6,286 nt of DNA from an uncultured Oscillospiraceae bacterium (lineage in GTDB: Bacteria; Bacillota; Clostridia; Oscillospirales; Oscillospiraceae), in the NCBI GenBank assembly GCA_944385595.1, contig CALWXY010000182.1:1-6286 (forward strand), given 5' to 3'. A program made the translations under genes and the position numbers. Below the pieces are notes generated by a model, which saw nothing but the letters and a program-made list of their open reading frames with translations, searched no databases and was not told the origin of the DNA. Below, piece by piece: positions 4,441-6,286 of this stretch. Position 1 is the first letter of the stretch, and the number at the start of each line of letters is the position of its first letter.

Positions 4441-5304
4441 TTATTTGTGATCGGCAATAAAGAACAGCGCGAGAGTGTTCGGCCCGGAATGGCCGCCGAT
4501 GATGGGGCCTATCATGTTCACCAGAATCTTCGCCTCCGGCCACAGCGCGCGAATCTCCCCGGCGAGAAACTCGGCGTCTGCCTCGCAGTCGCCGTGCGAG
4601 ATGAGCACCGGTCCGGCCGGCTCGATCAGCGTCTCCTTCATGTGGTCGAGCAGGGCGAGTATGGACTTTTTACGCCGGCGGGCCTTGTCGACGTTTATGA
4701 GATGCCCCTCGTCGTCGACGTGGAGCACCGGCTTTATGCCGAGCGCCGAGCCGACTATGGCCGTCGCCGCCGAGACGCGCCCGCCGCGGTGGAGGTGGTG
4801 CAGGTCGTCGACGGTGAACCAGTGGCCGGTGTGCGGCACGAGCCAGCGGATGTACTCGGCGGTCTCCTCGAGCGAGGCGCCCTCTGCGCGCCTGCGCGCG
4901 GCCTCGACGACGATCAGCCCCTCGCCCGCGGAGGCGGCGAGGGTGTCGATGACCTCGATGCGGCAGCCGGGGTGCTTCTCGCGCAGCTCGTCGGCGGCGA
5001 GGCGGGCGTTCTGATAGGTGGAGCTGAGTCCCGACGAGAACGCGAGGACGAGCATACCCTCGTCCGTGAGGTTCGCCTCCATGGCCTCCTGCCAGTCGCC
5101 GACGTTGACGGCGGAGGTACTGGTCATCTCCCCGGCGCGGAGGCGGCGGTAGAAGTCTTCGAACGAGAGCTCGCGCCCGTCGGCGTAGTGCCTGTAGGCG
5201 GTGTCGCCGATGGTGGCGTCCATGGGGAGGCAGTATATGCCGCGCTCGGCGAGCTGCTCGGCGCTCAGGTCGCAGGTGGATTCGGTCAGTATTGCAAAGC
5301 TCAT
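4441..5304 (-). CDS. DegV family protein (fatty-acid binding)
   Basis: Cytoplasmic two-domain protein of the DegV/FakB type. FakB relatives present a bound fatty acid to the kinase FakA; whether this copy does so is unknown, since no fakA is in the window. It has 287 residues, normal for the family. Seen: FAILTESTCDLS at the N-terminus, MTSTSAVN (60-67, the Thr-Ser ligand-carboxylate region), FSSGLSSTYQNAR (about 89-101), IDTLAASAGEGL, then LHRGGRVS (171-178) and LGIKPVLHVDDEGHL, and a C-terminal IGPIIGGHSGPNTLALFF. The ATG at 5304 is preferred, preceded by a modest GGAAG site at 7 nt. A GTG at 5361 would add 19 residues without homology character, lacks a binding site and would overlap the predicted promoter. 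It follows typA on the same strand, 127 nt downstream. Confidence 0.93.
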   Translation of the reverse strand: MSFAILTESTCDLSAEQLAERGIYCLPMDATIGDTAYRHYADGRELSFEDFYRRLRAGEMTSTSAVNVGDWQEAMEANLTDEGMLVLAFSSGLSSTYQNARLAADELREKHPGCRIEVIDTLAASAGEGLIVVEAARRRAEGASLEETAEYIRWLVPHTGHWFTVDDLHHLHRGGRVSAATAIVGSALGIKPVLHVDDEGHLINVDKARRRKKSILALLDHMKETLIEPAGPVLISHGDCEADAEFLAGEIRALWPEAKILVNMIGPIIGGHSGPNTLALFFIADHK

Positions 5305-5337
5305 GCTATCACTTCCAGTAAGTTTTTTGGGAAAAAA

Positions 5338-5374
5338 TTTCCCCACGCCCGATTTTATCACAGGTGTGGGGAAA
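5338..5374. promoter_or_regulatory. Inverted-repeat candidate operator around DegV -10 box
   Basis: TTTCCCCAC (5338-5346) and GTGGGGAAA (5366-5374) are perfect 9-bp arms separated by 19 bp, with the predicted -10 box in the middle. A further half-site, GGGAAA (5329-5334), forms a second palindrome GGGAAA-AAA-TTTCCC with the left arm. Because the transcript should start near 5345, the two arms would not both be in the RNA, so a DNA-binding site is likelier than an RNA hairpin. The regulator is unknown. Confidence 0.5.
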
Positions 5375-5380
5375 AGTAAA
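5352..5380 (-). promoter_or_regulatory. Promoter of the DegV-family gene
   Basis: Minus strand: extended -10 TGA-TAAAAT (5360-5352) with a weak -35 TTTACT (5380-5375) at a 17-bp spacing. The predicted start near 5345 gives about 40 nt of leader before ATG 5304. No good terminator separates it from typA, so some read-through is possible. Confidence 0.55.
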
Positions 5381-5431
5381 ATGTATTTTGTCTGGTAGAC
5401 TATTTCATGTGGTTTGATAAACCAGCTATCC

Positions 5432-6286
<855 letters not shown>

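Noticed and set aside
4200..4543. Short open frames on both strands encoding a FFLEARNPFSSKEKWFR-like peptide
   Set aside because: The apparent similarity of peptides at about 3900 and 4400 comes from the shared palindromic DNA repeat, not from a gene. No start signals are visible.
5305..5361. Longer DegV-family protein starting at GTG 5361
   Set aside because: There is no ribosome binding site, the extra residues do not resemble the family, and the segment is better explained as promoter and leader.
5400..5418. parS-like stretch TATTTCATGTGGTTTG upstream of the DegV gene
   Set aside because: It has several mismatches to the TGTTNCACGTGNAACA consensus and is not palindromic.
5410..5424. TGGTTT-GAT-AAACCA hairpin just after typA as a terminator
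   Set aside because: The stem is only 6 bp and AT-rich, and no T-run follows on the minus strand, so it is not a convincing intrinsic terminator.

Overview
The window looks like a chromosomal, oriC-proximal piece of a GC-rich Clostridia genome, probably of the Oscillospiraceae/Ruminococcaceae type. This is inference from three things: the rpsF-ssb-rpsR operon next to a Noc/ParB-family gene (both lie near the origin in Firmicutes), SLH-domain and DHHW/DUF4358 surface proteins, and strong AGGAGG ribosome binding sites in GC-rich coding DNA.

Layout. Positions 1-1057 (minus strand) hold the ribosomal/replication operon rpsF-ssb-rpsR. It has a perfect-consensus promoter (TTGACA-N16-TATAAT) whose -10 box overlaps the stop codon of the upstream gene, followed by a structured leader. 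Positions 1031-1855 (minus) hold a noc-type ParB-family gene. A short divergent intergenic region with a 15-bp palindrome separates it from 1990-3840 (plus), a large secreted protein that fuses an SLH cell-wall anchor, a DUF4358-like segment and a DHHW/AlgJ-AlgX-like SGNH domain. Positions 3841-4440 are a gene-free convergent region of about 600 bp. It carries a strong GAAA-tetraloop terminator, a long 18-bp-stem hairpin, and two inverted copies (54 of 55 identical) of a palindromic repeat, one downstream of each convergent gene. Positions 4441-5304 (minus) hold a DegV-family lipid-binding protein, with an extended -10 promoter bracketed by a 9-bp inverted repeat. Positions 5432-6286 (minus) hold the C-terminal half of the ribosome-associated GTPase TypA/BipA.

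How the genes relate. S6, SSB and S18 are co-expressed translation and replication proteins, and Noc links chromosome position to division. Noc has no visible terminator before the rpsF promoter, so read-through into the ribosomal operon is likely. DegV and TypA are separate housekeeping functions. The SLH-DUF4358-DHHW protein is the least ordinary gene. It joins two families that, to my recollection, are often separate neighbours of MBOAT acyltransferases in Clostridia, and it suggests surface polymer O-acylation or deacylation. No MBOAT gene lies in the window. The remaining novelty is mainly regulatory: the repeat pair at 3' ends, the alternative hairpins in the rpsF leader and the putative degV operator.
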